A stretch of DNA of 39,394 nt from Beroe ovata (GCA_946803715.1 CAMPET010000024.1:264719-304112); one strand, 5' to 3'. Positions 22,101 to 33,051 are shown, numbered from the stretch's first letter. Translations and numbers: made by a program. The notes: a model not told the origin generated them from the sequence alone.

Positions 22101-24170
22101 TTTCAGTCAAATAAGTGGTCAAATAAGGGGTCAAATAAGGGGTCAGATAAGGGTCTCAGGCGTTTGCTAGCTCAATTTCTAATCCCTTATCAACGTTTCC
22201 TATGTAATTTCGAGCGCTGATTTCATTTTTCAAGGTCCCAATGATCTGTGACCTCGCCCTATACCAGTTGTTGTCAAATAAGGGGTCAGATAAGGGTCTC
22301 AGGCGTTTGTTTGCCCAATTTTATCCCTTTATCATTGTAATTCACTATTTCCTATGTAGTTTTTAGCGCTGATTCCATTTTTCGAGGTCCCAATGTTTTC
22401 AGACCACGCCCCATGTCAGCATCTGTCAAATAAGGGGTCAGATAAGGGTCTCAGGCAATTGCTAGCTCAATTTTACCGCTTTATCATTGTAATTCACTGT
22501 TTCCTATGTAATTTCGAGCGCTGATTCCATTTTTCGAGGTCCTAATGATCTGTGAACACGTCCAATGTCACTAATCGTCAAATAAGGGGTCAGATAAGGG
22601 TCTCAGCCGTTAACTTGCTCGGCTTCTACCCCTTATCAACGTTTCCTATGTAATTTTGAGCGCTGATTCCATTTTTCGAGGTCCGAATGATCTGTGAACA
22701 CGCCCTCTGTTAGTAAAAGTCAAATAAGGGATCAGATAAGGGTCTCTGCCGTTAACTTGCTCGACTTCTACCCCTTAACAACGTTTCCCATGTAATTTTG
22801 AGCGCTGATTCCATTTTTCGAGGTCCGAAGGTTCTGTGATAATACCCTATGTCAGTAATAAGGGGTCAGATAAGGGTCTTAGGTGTCTACCTTCTTAATT
22901 TCTACCCCCTCATCAACGTGTTTTATTTACCGCGCAGGACATGCGTCATGAGGTGGAGGTGGCGTATAAGGAGTCGCTGTCTCGTTCCAACGAGGAATAC
23001 AAGTCTCAGATGAGCAAACTTCTCCGTGATGAGAGGGAGAGGAATACAGCTTCGGAGAAGAGGTGAAATGCGCAACTCACTCCCCTCTCAACTCATTCCC
23101 TCACTCAACTCATTCCCCCTCTATTCACTCCCCTCTCAACTCACTCCCCCCACTCATCTCACTCCCGCGCAGGCTTATCGAGTTGAGGAAAGAGCTAAAC
23201 GAGATGAGAGAGGAAGTTACGCGTGTCCGAAACGAGAATTCCATGTACATGCAGGGAGAAGTGAAGTACAAGATGGAAGTGGACAAATTGCAGGCCATGT
23301 TCGAACAACTCAAGTGCACGGAGCAATCGCTGCTTCATCGCTCGGAGACGCACAGCAGGGAGATGGAATCCCTCAATACCAAGCTGGAGGAAGCCATGCA
23401 GAAGGTAACGTACTATTTGTACCTCCCGCTTCTCTTGCTTGTATAATGTTGACCCGGAACTGACAAGTTTACATGTGACTGACCAGTTTACATGTGACTG
23501 ACCAGTTTACATGTGACTGACCAGTTTACATGTGACTCGTACACAATGTGGAACCCACATTGTGGACCAGCACTCAGCAGCTGGTCACAAGCTTATGGCA
23601 ATGTGGACTGGTTGTCATTGTAAACTCCTATTGCTATATGAACCACTGCTCTAAGATAGTGCTCTCTCGTCTACTCTAACATGTTGAGGTTGAACAGCTG
23701 ACCTCTCCCTCCATTATAGGAAGTTAATGTGACTTCTCCCTCCATTATAGGAAGTTAGTGTGCGGGGTCAGTGCGAGAGTGTTATCTGTCAGATGAAGGA
23801 GGAACTGGTGAAGTACGCGGAGAGCGCTAATTCTCAAGCCATGGCATATGTTGAGAGGGCTGTGGCTCAGTGTAAAGAACACACTGCCGCCAAATACAAG
23901 AAGTACTACCAGAGGTAAGGTTGTTGTCCGCGAGCCACCATTGTAGTAAGGGGGCGCGGGTTACTGGGTTAGGCGGGGGTTAGCGCGCTCCTGCGCCAAA
24001 TCAATCATAACGCTCCAGTCTCCACAATACTTTATTATGGTATGGAATTATAAGCACTGCAGATTTAGTGATTTACAACATGACACACCAGATTGCTGTA
24101 CTGTCTGGTGGAGAAGCATCCCAATGTGAAGGAAACTGTGAAACATCTCCAGCAGAGCCTGCCCAAACAG
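15243..24170 (+). CDS. CEP152: CEP152 (Asterless-family centriole duplication scaffold)
   Basis: Twenty-one exons join in phase (3039 nt, 1013 codons): 15243-15329, 15517-15732, 15834-16037, 16276-16343 (duplicate 16675-16742), 17025-17135, 17421-17541, 17758-17889, 18117-18287, 18514-18674, 18816-18996, 19095-19275, 19377-19521, 19770-19893, 19988-20093, 20176-20315, 20884-21074, 21152-21251, 22938-23062, 23173-23404, 23751-23914, 24092-24170. The N-terminus is acidic (VLDDDIDDADDWEDDENE), as in the PLK4-binding end of CEP152. A Pro/Tyr-rich stretch follows, then long coiled coil. Two blocks are diagnostic: RGVQTDKV near residue 720 (human CGSQTDQV) and SVRGQCESVICQMKEELVKY to KYKKYYQRLLYCL (residues 935 on; human RGQYIKAVKKIKCDMLRYI to RKMRKYYLICL). 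By family it recruits PLK4 at the centriole. Human CEP152 is about 1,700 aa. Reading through the last donor stops at 24186-24188, with AATAAA at 24369-24374; otherwise later exons continue it. Confidence 0.88.
16133..16193. repeat. GT microsatellite with an unknown base
   Basis: A (GT)n run with GAGTGTGAG interruptions and an n at 16183, in the CEP152 intron following 16037. It lies at the start of the first copy of the local 399-bp duplication. Confidence 0.85.
16195..16999. repeat. Local tandem duplication (offset 399 bp) carrying one CEP152 exon twice
   Basis: Sequence from 16195 (TCTATAGTGTCACCGATG) recurs from 16594 with scattered substitutions and an indel. The second copy has about 80 extra bases around 16793-16860. 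Each copy holds the exon ending TEWDSQR (16276-16343 and 16675-16742), differing only by GAG/GAA. Unknown bases at 16183 and 16569 bracket the first copy. The exon ends in phase 2, so including both copies would break the frame. One copy is probably an alternative haplotype left in the assembly. The tail also holds repeated TATTCTCAAT..CTGTTCTCACAGCG units. Confidence 0.8.
18335..18490. repeat. GCGCCATGTTGTTGC minisatellite in a CEP152 intron
   Basis: Degenerate units of TTGCGCC(A/T)TGT with a higher-order block ending GTTCAGGCGCCATG that recurs three times. It fills most of the intron 18288-18513. Open frames on both strands here are repeat artefacts. Confidence 0.85.
19525..19690. repeat. 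GGGGAGTGGGGTTGA minisatellite containing a 38-base gap
   Basis: G-rich units of GGGGAGTGGGGTTGA plus GTGAGGGGGTTGGAATAATA lie on both sides of a run of n at 19589-19626. The repeat flanks the gap, so the true array length is unknown. It lies within the CEP152 intron 19522-19769. Confidence 0.85.
20316..20883. other. CEP152 intron without recognised gene
   Basis: A 568-bp intron. A GC-rich patch (about 20430-20570, with CGCGCGCGTCAG and ATGCGCGCCG) contrasts with the AT-rich remainder. No coding or RNA feature was recognised. Confidence 0.6.
21252..22028. other. First part of a long CEP152 intron
   Basis: No gene recognised. A short tandem duplication of ATCTAATTGATCACGTGTTC occurs at about 21935-21980, each copy holding an E-box CACGTG. 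Confidence 0.6.
22029..22920. repeat. Six-unit satellite array (units 142-167 bp) in a CEP152 intron
   Basis: Units begin TTTCCTATGTA at 22029, 22196, 22348, 22500, 22642 and 22784. Each continues GAGCGCTGATTCCATTTTTC, then GAGGTC, a variable middle, and ends AAATAAGGGGTCAGATAAGG. The first unit has extra internal GTCAAATAAGGG copies, which explains its length. The GT-AG intron spans the whole array (21252-22937). Confidence 0.95.
23462..23537. repeat. 19-bp tandem repeat, four units
   Basis: GACCAGTTTACATGTGACT is repeated four times (the first unit has GACAAG), within the CEP152 intron 23405-23750. No other feature is visible in that intron apart from the duplicated splice acceptor. Confidence 0.95.
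23704..23765. repeat. 31-bp tandem duplication of a 3' splice site
   Basis: The block TCTCCCTCCATTATAGGAAG occurs at 23704 and again at 23735. Each contains an acceptor plus the first codons of the exon. Only the second acceptor (exon start 23751) keeps the CEP152 frame; the first adds 31 nt and shifts it. Confidence 0.9.
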
Positions 24171-24188
24171 GTACATTTCCTCCTCTAA

Positions 24189-26916
24189 TTCCAGCTTCCA
24201 GCTGTGTTCAATGTAGTCATGTCCACTGTTTACCATGTGTCCGGCCGCTGGACATTGTTCGCGTTATGTCCGTTGGTAACTATCTGCTGCATGTACAAAC
24301 CTGCTATTCGGTCCGGTAGACTATGCTAAAACAGTCGCCGCATTCCTAATGTTACTTTGAGAACCCAAAATAAAGTCAAAAACTTGTTGTTTCAAGATGT
24401 TAAAAGTTCTACTTCACTAAATAAAAAGTGTACCCACCTGTATTTTAGTTGGTGTATTAATTTAAAGTGTGTGTGTGTGCGTTCCCTGTTGACATTTCTC
24501 ACTCCCTCCCTCACTTTGATTCGGCGACACTAATCCTAGACTTTAGGGATGCGTGTTTGGTTTGCCGTCTACTACAGGAATTCGGGAAAATTCTTAGAAA
24601 TTTCCAGAGGTGTGATAAGGAACACTCCCCGCTTCCGTAGTAGCGAATTCCGATTTGTTTCCCAGTTTCGTTTTCCATATCGCCATGATATAGAGCACTA
24701 CTTTAAATCATCACTTGTTTATATGAAGGAAGCTCTATTTTCGATACTGATGGGTGTTTGACTCATCATACCATCAACAATATTCAACATATGACATTCA
24801 CTTTAGTCACGTATGATATATTTTTGAAGTGTCGTAACCAAGCACAAAAAACCCGCACAAAATCTTGTGAAATTTTCTTTCTGGAATGCATGCGATTGCC
24901 TGACATTTGACCAGCCGATATATACTGAATGTTTTGTTGGCGCTTTACAATGTATCCCAGGTTACCCCGAAACTGGGAAGTAGCTTCCCCTGGGCTTGAT
25001 GAATCAGGACACTTTGTCAATCGCCTCCCGAAAACCTATCGTGCAGGAATCACAATTAGCTCGTGTTCACTTCTAGGCTGATTCCGAATTCCTAATTATC
25101 CGGCTTCCAGAGGTTGAAGCCCATTCATTACACCTGGAATCCGTATCAGCTGGAATCCGTATCATGAGAGGGATGTACCCCGGGCAGATCTTGATGGACG
25201 TATTCCCCGGATACTCGCTCATCTAGAGCTTGAGTCATGTGTCACCCGTTCTCCCCCTCTGCAGATGTATCTCATGGTCTGTGTCGTCATGGCACTAGCT
25301 GCAGCTGCCAAGATATTCTCTTGTATCAGTGTACAGCATGTTTTATCAGTAAATCATAAGTTTTATCGAGATTATCAGTTCAGTTATCAGTTACTGCTAC
25401 ACACAGCTTATACAGGGCACATTATTTTCCTTATTGGATACTGAGCTGTCATACACTCAGTCTTATTTCTTGTCATACCCAATAGTTTGGCCAATACCTA
25501 TAGTTCATCTCGAAATCTCACTGGCCGAACAATTCAAGGAATGTTTCCCACAGCTCTGCACCCATACCTTCAGTAGCATATTATATCTGTGTGATTGAAA
25601 CACCTGTTAAACCCCTCCTCACTGCATTTTACCCTCCTATTCATATGTTTACAGCAGGCACATATATCCTCACCCAACATATATTTCACACATTGACACA
25701 GTATCACTGATAGTATCAGGTGTAGAAATACTACTGCGAAAAGCGCGGCTCTTGCTTTCATGTTCCTGTCGAGTTCTTCTACCGTGAACAGATTTCGGCG
25801 CCACCCTAAATCAGCATACAGAATAACGGCCGCTTGACGTACTTCATACAGATTTCAGCCACTATAATCACTGCTACTCTCTGAGCCTTTGTCAGGCATA
25901 TAGTATCTGATCGTATGTTCACTTAGTAGGTAGTAGGTACTTATTTGGCTTCAGTAATTCTCCCAAATGATTATTAATTAGTGATTATGAATAATCCACG
26001 TCTATAATCATATATTCATAGGATTGCGAATTAATAAGGCACTGGATTGGCGATCTTGAATTTCTTCGTTTGTGTCAGCTAAATTGAGGATCCTTTGTCT
26101 TAAACAGTACAATTATGCCAATTTATTAATCTTGTCTCCCTTTCCTTCTTATTGGACGATGAATCATGGTCACGAATTTCCTGTTCTCTCAGTGGCGCTC
26201 AAATTGCCCTCCAAGATTTTGAACTCTTCTATTTGGGGCGTGGTTATTGCGATCCCTCTTATCTCTGTAACGTGCGACTCGTACAGTGTGACGTGCGACA
26301 TTGTCACATTGTTACACGATTGTCATCGTGTTACGTAGTCCCTATATGATCATAAGTGTCGTAGTTAGCTGATCTCTGAGTATCAGGCGTGTCCCAGCGA
26401 GTGTATCTAAAGAAGTCACGTGACTGCATTGTTATGAGTTAGTAGTTACGTGACAGTAGTCAAGTCACGTGACTGCATTGTCCACCGTCATCAGTCATCA
26501 GCCACGGGTAAACCGGGCTTCATAGACTCTTATTCATTGAATAATATCCTGAAATAGCTGATTATGCTATTACAGTTTTATCACATGCCACGTGACACGT
26601 CATGATGTTTTGACGGCTGCTGTTACCATGGGAACAGTTCCATGACAGCGCCTGTCAGCATGACATCGTGTGTCTGCCACTCCCATCTCATTTATATAAT
26701 GAACCGCGCCTGCGATAGATAGTTGTAGATATCGGTGTTGTTGTTGTCTGTGTGTCATTGCATTGACAGACTATATCTCAATATCTGGCATCTGCAGAGA
26801 TATATGCTTTTCACTGTCCATCTCCTTTGATCACTGCTGTGCCAACATGATCACCCTCTGCCCAGTTCTCACTCTTCTGCAGACCACTCTATGTGGTCCA
26901 CTCATCATGCGCCCAG
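24189..26916. other. Intron or intergenic stretch after CEP152 exon 21
   Basis: About 2.7 kb without a recognised exon. It holds AATAAA at 24369-24374, a GT microsatellite near 24464-24479, a short tandem duplication of CTGGAATCCGTATCA near 25133-25163, and two copies of AAGTCACGTGACTGCATTGT at about 26413 and 26462. The short open frames here show no family features. Confidence 0.55.
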
Positions 26917-27063
26917 TCTGTATTCCGCAATGTGTGGCTCCATGACCCCAGTAATCAAGTGGGAGCGCGCTTTTCCCACATGCAATTTGAGATAGAAAGA
27001 GAGTGGGAGAAATTGGGGCAGATCACTCAAAATGCAGATTCACCCCTGTATCATTATAACCAG
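26917..27063 (+). CDS. Candidate further exon (possibly CEP152 C-terminal region)
   Basis: An open block of 49 codons, phase 0 at both ends, after ATGCGCCCAG and before CAG|GTACTA. It reads SVFRNVWLHDPSNQVGARFS, then FEIEREWEKLGQITQNADSP. The amphipathic, charged composition looks coding and its phase matches CEP152 exon 21, but I see no specific homology. It could also belong to an unrelated transcript. Confidence 0.4.
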
Positions 27064-29196
27064 GTACTAATTCTCCGCCAGCCGTCACCCATCTGAATTT
27101 CCACATTTTCACCTATCAGTTATCACCAATCACCATCTTATCAAACTCTCAGGCAGGTATACCCCTAATAAGTACCTACAGGAGATTGTGTGTAATGACT
27201 TATCACATTCCACATGCCTCCGATAAACAAGACTGGATCATGTCTTGAATTTCAATTTGTTTCACACTCCTTAAATAATATAGAGCAAATTCCTAATATA
27301 GAGCACATTTTCCCCAGCGATTTCGCCCCCCACATACACTTTTCACTCCGGAATACAGGAAGTACGAGGAACCCCGTGATACCACGCGCGGTAATTCCGC
27401 ATGGTATCTCCTGGTACCCCGGCGTGTTGTAGTGGTACTGCATGGCACCTTATCTACTAGAGGGTTATTTCTATTTGTCCTTTCCACAGCATACATCATA
27501 TTGTGGTTTAGTTGCTCTAAGTTTTTTGTGTAGACTAGCTCTTGAGGGAGGGTAGTTTACTCTATCATCGGTTATTGATAGTATCTGCATACCCTATCTG
27601 AATCTCTTTTGTTACAAGTTACTCTACTCGATCAGCTGATACTCAACGAGTTTTCCCACCACCACATTACTTCATTTCAACATGCTCCGCAGTGCTTCAC
27701 TTGTCCAATAACAAGCACAACATTGTTTGATCTTGATGTTTAAAGCTGTTATAATCTTCACACAAACGCGCACTGTTTTTCCCCCTTGTTTTCACTCTGT
27801 TTCATAAATCAATAGTAGACACAGCTAACAACAACAGTATCAATACTTCGTCTTGTCTCAGCTAATCCAATCAGTGATATACATATGTCAGTCCGTCTAT
27901 AAATGCAGGTATAGAGTTGCACTGTACTGCATACATCCCTTTCCGTCAAATTTTAATTAAAATTCCGTCGTAAGAATTAGGTATACTTTCTGAGAAAAAA
28001 CATGCAGAAATAATACTTATATCTCACACCATCTTATAGTTATAGACTATTCCGGGTATTTTTGCATTGCGGCTTTTTCTTCCGGAAGGCCGGTATTTTT
28101 GGCAGGTTCTTTGTTGTTGGTAGACTTCTTTACATAGACCCACTGCATTTTTAGAATATGAATAGTTGTCATTATTTTGATTTAGAGGGGTTCACTACTA
28201 TTTTAGGTATCCTTGGCGTGGACTAAAGACAACTTGGCGCCAAAACAGTTCCATTGTAAAACCTCTGATAACGTTTTTACGCATAGATTACGTGATAAAA
28301 ATGTCGCTGATCGCGTGTTTACGATTGCACGTGTTTTCTGCATAACCATGTGTAAATTACTTGCTAATTACCACCAATTATCGGGTTATTAGTTGTCCAG
28401 AATATATTAACCAAAGCGCTATTGCATTGATAAACAGAGAAAATTGTTGTCCGATTTTTGTCTTTGAACTTTCATCTGACGCGGTTGAGCTAGACCATTG
28501 TTTTTTCTGTTATTGAACTGAGTATCAGGAGCTACATTCCGCACATTTTACTGTTTACTTGTTTCACCATATTGCATGACCCGCATATAATCATCGTACA
28601 CATACACTGTCGTAATAAGAGTTTGTCGGCACGTCTTTGACACGTCTGCTATCGCATATTATTTAGACGACCCCTATTATTACTACTCCCCAGAGATACT
28701 TAGTCCTCTAGCCCCATTGTTATAAAGTTATAACATAGCGAAACTTCCTACCAAATCATCACCGCCCCCCCCTATAACACAGGCTGCCCCGTAATGTAGT
28801 CCGCCTTACAATTCAGTGTACTCTTAGACCTTCCTCATAACCATCAAACTAATGATCTCTGTCCTTTTTCTTGTCTTTCCATTCCAGCAGGAATGTCATG
28901 TAAAACTGCTCTTTGATCTCGATGTGGGCTGTCCGGCCCCATGCTATTACCGCCCTTCTTGCCTCTCTTTTCTGAGGGTTAGGATGCGTGACATGGCGAT
29001 GCGAAAAACATCACTAGAATCGTGCTACGAATTTTGAATATTTCTTATCTTTGCTATGCTTTTTTCCGAAATTTGAATTTTTTATCGATAAATCCCTCTT
29101 CCTCACTCTCAGTCTCATAAAGCTCATTCCCGTTCCCTACAGCTGTTGTGAACTCTAATATGTTGTAACCATGACGACTACGACCCAACACTGAGG
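27064..29196. other. Non-coding stretch before the CH-domain gene
   Basis: No convincing exon. A weak candidate at about 28889-28970 after TTCCAG lacks a good donor and reads cysteine-rich low-similarity sequence. The region is otherwise AT-rich with scattered C runs. The promoter of the CH-domain gene presumably lies at its right end, but no motif stands out. Confidence 0.45.
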
Positions 29197-30426
29197 ATGG
29201 ATGTTGTGGATGAGTTTACCACTCTCGATCCACAGTTCATGGATGACCGGGACCTCGTCACTGATTGGCTCAATGACCTGCTGGACCTCCACATCGAGAG
29301 CGAATCCCTGTCCGAAGAGCTGCAGGATGGAGTCGCCCTGTGCAAACTAACCCAGGTCCTCGCTAAATCAGCCCGACAAGCTGGCGTCACGACCTCTGTC
29401 CCACCTCCTCCCCTGAGACGGTTCCACCAGCGCTGTGTCCCGGGCAGCATACAGGCACGTGACAACGTGACGTCATTCAGCACGTGGTGCGCGGCGTATG
29501 ACGTGCCCGCCGTCCTCATCCTCTCACCGGAGAATGTCAGCGTGAACCGTCACGCGGCGCGCGCGCTCGTCAGTCTCCTTCTCTTCATACTCCGCAAAAC
29601 ATCGCACTTCGTCACGGGTGGTATTTCCCGGTGTTCCTCAGTGTCGTCGTGTGGCTCGTACACGGATCGGGTGAACAAGCGGAGACTGTCCCGGGGCGGC
29701 AACGGCCTGGGTACGGACCTGTCCGAGGTAATGAGCAGGAGACGGAGCAGCATCTTCAGATCGCGGTCAGTGTCCATTGACAGCGAGGGTAGTATGTGCA
29801 GTGGAGGATCGCCGCTCAGATCTCCATCCAGTGACACAAACGATTCAATCATCAAGGATCTCAATCTGGCATGCTGGAACATCAATAAGAAGGTGTCAAA
29901 AGTTGACACCCCCGTCACCAGCTACGAAGACACCACTTTTACCATGGATAAGAGTCAGGTAGGGGAGTCGCAAGCTTCCCTCCGTCGGAAAAGCCGAGTT
30001 TTAGTGAGATCTCAGTCTGCAGGTGTTAGCAATGGAGTTGTTACTACGGGAAGTAACCATGGTAACGGTTTGTTAGGTGTCACTCACGCTGACATCAGCA
30101 AAGAAAAGCTAACTCTCGATGACATGGAGTATATATTGCTCAGCAACACTCAAAATATCAGCACCAGGCTGACAGCACTGTACAAACTCCTTGCTGTTCG
30201 ACTACTCGAGACTAAGCTCGCGTCTAAATCTCGGTCGAAGGGTGTCAAGCACGGCATGCAGAACGGTGTCAAAGATAAGTACCTCTATCCCGTGTTAGAC
30301 TTGACACCACTGTCTTCGCCTCGTGTCCAGGGTGTTATACGGGCAGTCAAATCATTCATTATCCGTGAAGTGTCCGATAATAGGGACGTTACTTTTGGTG
30401 ACCTACACCGTGTTTGGCACAATTGA
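29197..30426 (+). CDS. GAS2-type calponin-homology domain protein, single exon
   Basis: An uninterrupted 409-codon frame from ATG 29197 to TGA 30424-30426. Residues about 17-128 form a CH domain of the GAS2/GAS2L type. WLNDLLDLHIESES and DGVALCKLTQVLA match the first helices, and QARDNVTSFSTWCAAYDVP matches the family's ARDN..NF..WC motif, followed by a Leu-rich last helix (ARALVSLLLFILRK). A Ser/Arg-rich linker follows (RRRSSIFRSRSVSIDSEG), then a C-terminal region (LDDMEYILLSNTQNISTRL). GAS2 proteins bind actin through CH and microtubules through a GAR domain; I find no GAR domain here, so actin or centrosomal binding is inference. An internal GTAGGG..CTGCAG pair (29959-30022) is 64 nt and would break the frame, so I kept it as coding. 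Same strand as CEP152. Confidence 0.8.
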   Translation: MDVVDEFTTLDPQFMDDRDLVTDWLNDLLDLHIESESLSEELQDGVALCKLTQVLAKSARQAGVTTSVPPPPLRRFHQRCVPGSIQARDNVTSFSTWCAAYDVPAVLILSPENVSVNRHAARALVSLLLFILRKTSHFVTGGISRCSSVSSCGSYTDRVNKRRLSRGGNGLGTDLSEVMSRRRSSIFRSRSVSIDSEGSMCSGGSPLRSPSSDTNDSIIKDLNLACWNINKKVSKVDTPVTSYEDTTFTMDKSQVGESQASLRRKSRVLVRSQSAGVSNGVVTTGSNHGNGLLGVTHADISKEKLTLDDMEYILLSNTQNISTRLTALYKLLAVRLLETKLASKSRSKGVKHGMQNGVKDKYLYPVLDLTPLSSPRVQGVIRAVKSFIIREVSDNRDVTFGDLHRVWHN

Positions 30427-31067
30427 CACATTTGACACATCCAGTGACACGATAAGTTTCATAAAAACTGTTTATCAGGATGAACTGTAAATTTGTAAAT
30501 AGGAAAAATGATGATATCTGCTGAATAATCCGTATAATAGGACAGTTCATATTTGAGATACGAGGCGTCATAGTCCTCGACACACGTCTCTGAGACACTC
30601 AGTTAATTGCAGTTAAATGCAGTCAATGATGACACCACACACGCCACAAGCTTGTGTTTATGATTTGTGGACAACTGGATAATCTTTTAATTCCGTGTTA
30701 AGTTATGAAAATCTGCAATTTAGTTCACTTCATGTTGTTTATTCCACGACCTACCTCTCTCCTTTAGACAAAAATTTGTTTGTACAATGTAAAATGTATA
30801 TTTTACATTTAAATCGTGTATATTGTACATTGTACACGTAGTACTGCAAGAGTACTGCACGCAGACTTTAAGACACTTCAAGTTCATGTGTAGTTGTACG
30901 TGAATAGAGTGTAGTCTGTAAGTGTATCAGTATGCTATTTGGTCGATACCGGTTTACATGTTATTCTGTTAGTAAACACTGGTTTAGGTAACTGCTGTGC
31001 TACGTCCACATTGTCCAGTTAGTCTCGCCGTGAGGACACCACCGAGCTGACTCAATTACTGTTTCAG

Positions 31068-31319
31068 GTATCGAGAATCCCACTACACAGCGCATCACCA
31101 CGGACCAAACCGATTGATGTTGACTTGCTGACGCAACGATCGACTGATTCAGGGTTTCCCTCGACACAGCGGTCCAACGATAGCGGTCTTCCTTCCTCAG
31201 AGACATCTGCAACGAGCACTGGCCCTGGCAAACATCCAACTAGGAGACTCAATCAAGTGACTCATTCACCGAGCAGACTTGACACACCATCCCCTGCAAA
31301 GTTATACTTCTCTCCGTAG
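31068..31319 (+). CDS. Candidate terminal exon (possible CEP152 C-terminus)
   Basis: After CTGTTTCAG a phase-0 frame of 83 codons ends in TAG. It is Ser/Thr/Pro-rich and contains QRSTDSGFPSTQRSNDSG and ends PSPAKLYFSP. Human CEP152 ends with QQDSGFDSPF, so the DSGF motif hints that this is the CEP152 C-terminus. It is also phase-compatible with exon 26917-27063. The upstream CH-domain frame offers no suitable phase-0 donor. Similarity is limited to a short low-complexity motif. Confidence 0.45.
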   Translation, partial: VSRIPLHSASPRTKPIDVDLLTQRSTDSGFPSTQRSNDSGLPSSETSATSTGPGKHPTRRLNQVTHSPSRLDTPSPAKLYFSP

Positions 31320-33051
31320 TGACAGTGTGTTTTTATCAAACTGATGTATTATTATGATGATGACCGCATAGATCGACAGTGGCAGCATGACAGTCTAAAG
31401 CAGCATGACAGTCTATAGCAATATGACAATCTATAGCAGCATGACAGTCTATAGTTTTAGTGGCATGACACTGACAGTCTAATTCTATTTCTATAGTATT
31501 AGTGACACTGACAGTCTAAACATGACCGCATTGGCGGTGTCAGTGAATTGGAATGCTTACTTTCATTTGGATGTGTAATACAAAGTGTAAAATTAAATAC
31601 AATTAGAAATGTTACACTAAATTCTGTCTCATACTCGTAGTCGTAGTCGTACCACAGTCTATGGCCAAGTAAAGTGCGGCACGCGCTATTGAAAATCATA
31701 ATCAAAATCAATAAGATTAGGATTAAAATAGGATTCAAGACGTTAAACACAGCGGGTAAATGTCATGAATTTAACAATGATCAGTAATTCCAATGAAATG
31801 TTCACAGATATATGTCCTTCAACAAAAACTTCTATATCAGCAGTCTTATCGCTATTGACATAATTTAAACTTGAATGAATAATAAAATGAACTGATTTAG
31901 AAGATCAAGAATTCGTTTAATCTTTAATCATCATATTCATAAGTCTTTATCGTAAATGATACAAGATATTACGACAGTCTTGAACAATTCGGGCCCGCTT
32001 GTCTGTTGTCATGGTGAGTGGATTGTTCAAGACTTCCAAGATAACAATAACATAATGTCTTATCTGCATCGTAACACTGATAGTGTCACTGACACGATAT
32101 AATTATAATCACTTTATGAAGTTAAATTATGTTCAGACAGCTTCTGTGATCCAAATAATCTATCCTAATATCAACAAGATTCAGCTGAATACGTATATTT
32201 ACAACTCAACATCTAAAATATTGCAGTGCACAGCAATAATTCAATCTAACCAGTCATGATGAATTGACCCAAAATATTAACTTAAAACATTGGCGTCAGA
32301 TTTATCAATAAATAAAGAAAAATGATGTATAATTAAAAACCCATTTTAAACAGCTTCGACTTGATAATTACAATTACAAAGTCATTCAATTTGTCAGCTG
32401 CTGAATTCATATCAATATAGAATAACGTATGTGCGGCAAAAATTCGAAATAAAATCGGTTGAAAGTTGTCATCATGAACGGAACTTATTCGCATAGTATC
32501 AATAATTGCTCAAGGTTAATTCAAATAATTTAAGATTACTCATGTTCAACAATCAACAGCTACTTTCTCACCGTTTTATTGTAATTGATGACATTGGCTA
32601 TGATGCATGAGCCCTGTCAAGTCACGGAAACGAAAAATTAAAAGCCAGGTATTTTCCAACTGCCAGTACCATCAGAAAGAAATAAGGCCAACTATTTTTC
32701 AATAGAAAAGATTTACACATCGAAATTAAGAATAATATTCTAAACCTAGTTATAAGCAAACAATGTTTATCTATAATGTATAACATCGAGGCTTTCAAAC
32801 GAAATTATGAACCTAAGTTTTTACACATTGAAATCTAGGATAATATACTGTTCCAAGAATTCATAATTTGTCATGTTAACCAGCTAAATACACAGTTTCC
32901 CAGTGTGTTTGTTGAAGATGCATCTTCATCCACACAGTTGACATGAAAATTAAGGTGGCGAGCTGCGCGCAGTGACGTCATTGCGTTAACACTCACGCGT
33001 TATATATCACGCGGTAGAGGGAGAGAGAGCGCTAGGTCACGTGACACTTCC
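31320..33051. other. Convergent intergenic region between the + and CaMKII genes
   Basis: Two genes end into this AT-rich region from opposite sides. A plus-strand AATAAA lies at 31881-31886. A minus-strand AATAAA (forward TTTATT) lies at 32575-32580, about 470 nt past the CaMKII stop. A short tandem repeat occupies 31382-31453. No other gene seen. Confidence 0.6.
31382..31453. repeat. 18-bp tandem repeat, four units
   Basis: Units of GCAGCATGACAGTCTATA, the third degenerate (GCAATATGACAATCTATA). Further TGACACTGACAGTCTA words follow to about 31520. Confidence 0.95.

Noticed and set aside
22029-22920. Regularly spaced repeats suggestive of a CRISPR array
   Set aside because: Units are 142-167 bp without short spacers, in an animal intron; it is a satellite array.
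28889-28970. Possible exon reading QECHVKLLFDLDVG
   Set aside because: No good donor follows, and no homology or phase link to neighbouring exons was found.
29959-30022. Possible 64-nt intron in the CH-domain gene
   Set aside because: Removing it shifts the frame, while reading through keeps a protein-like sequence.
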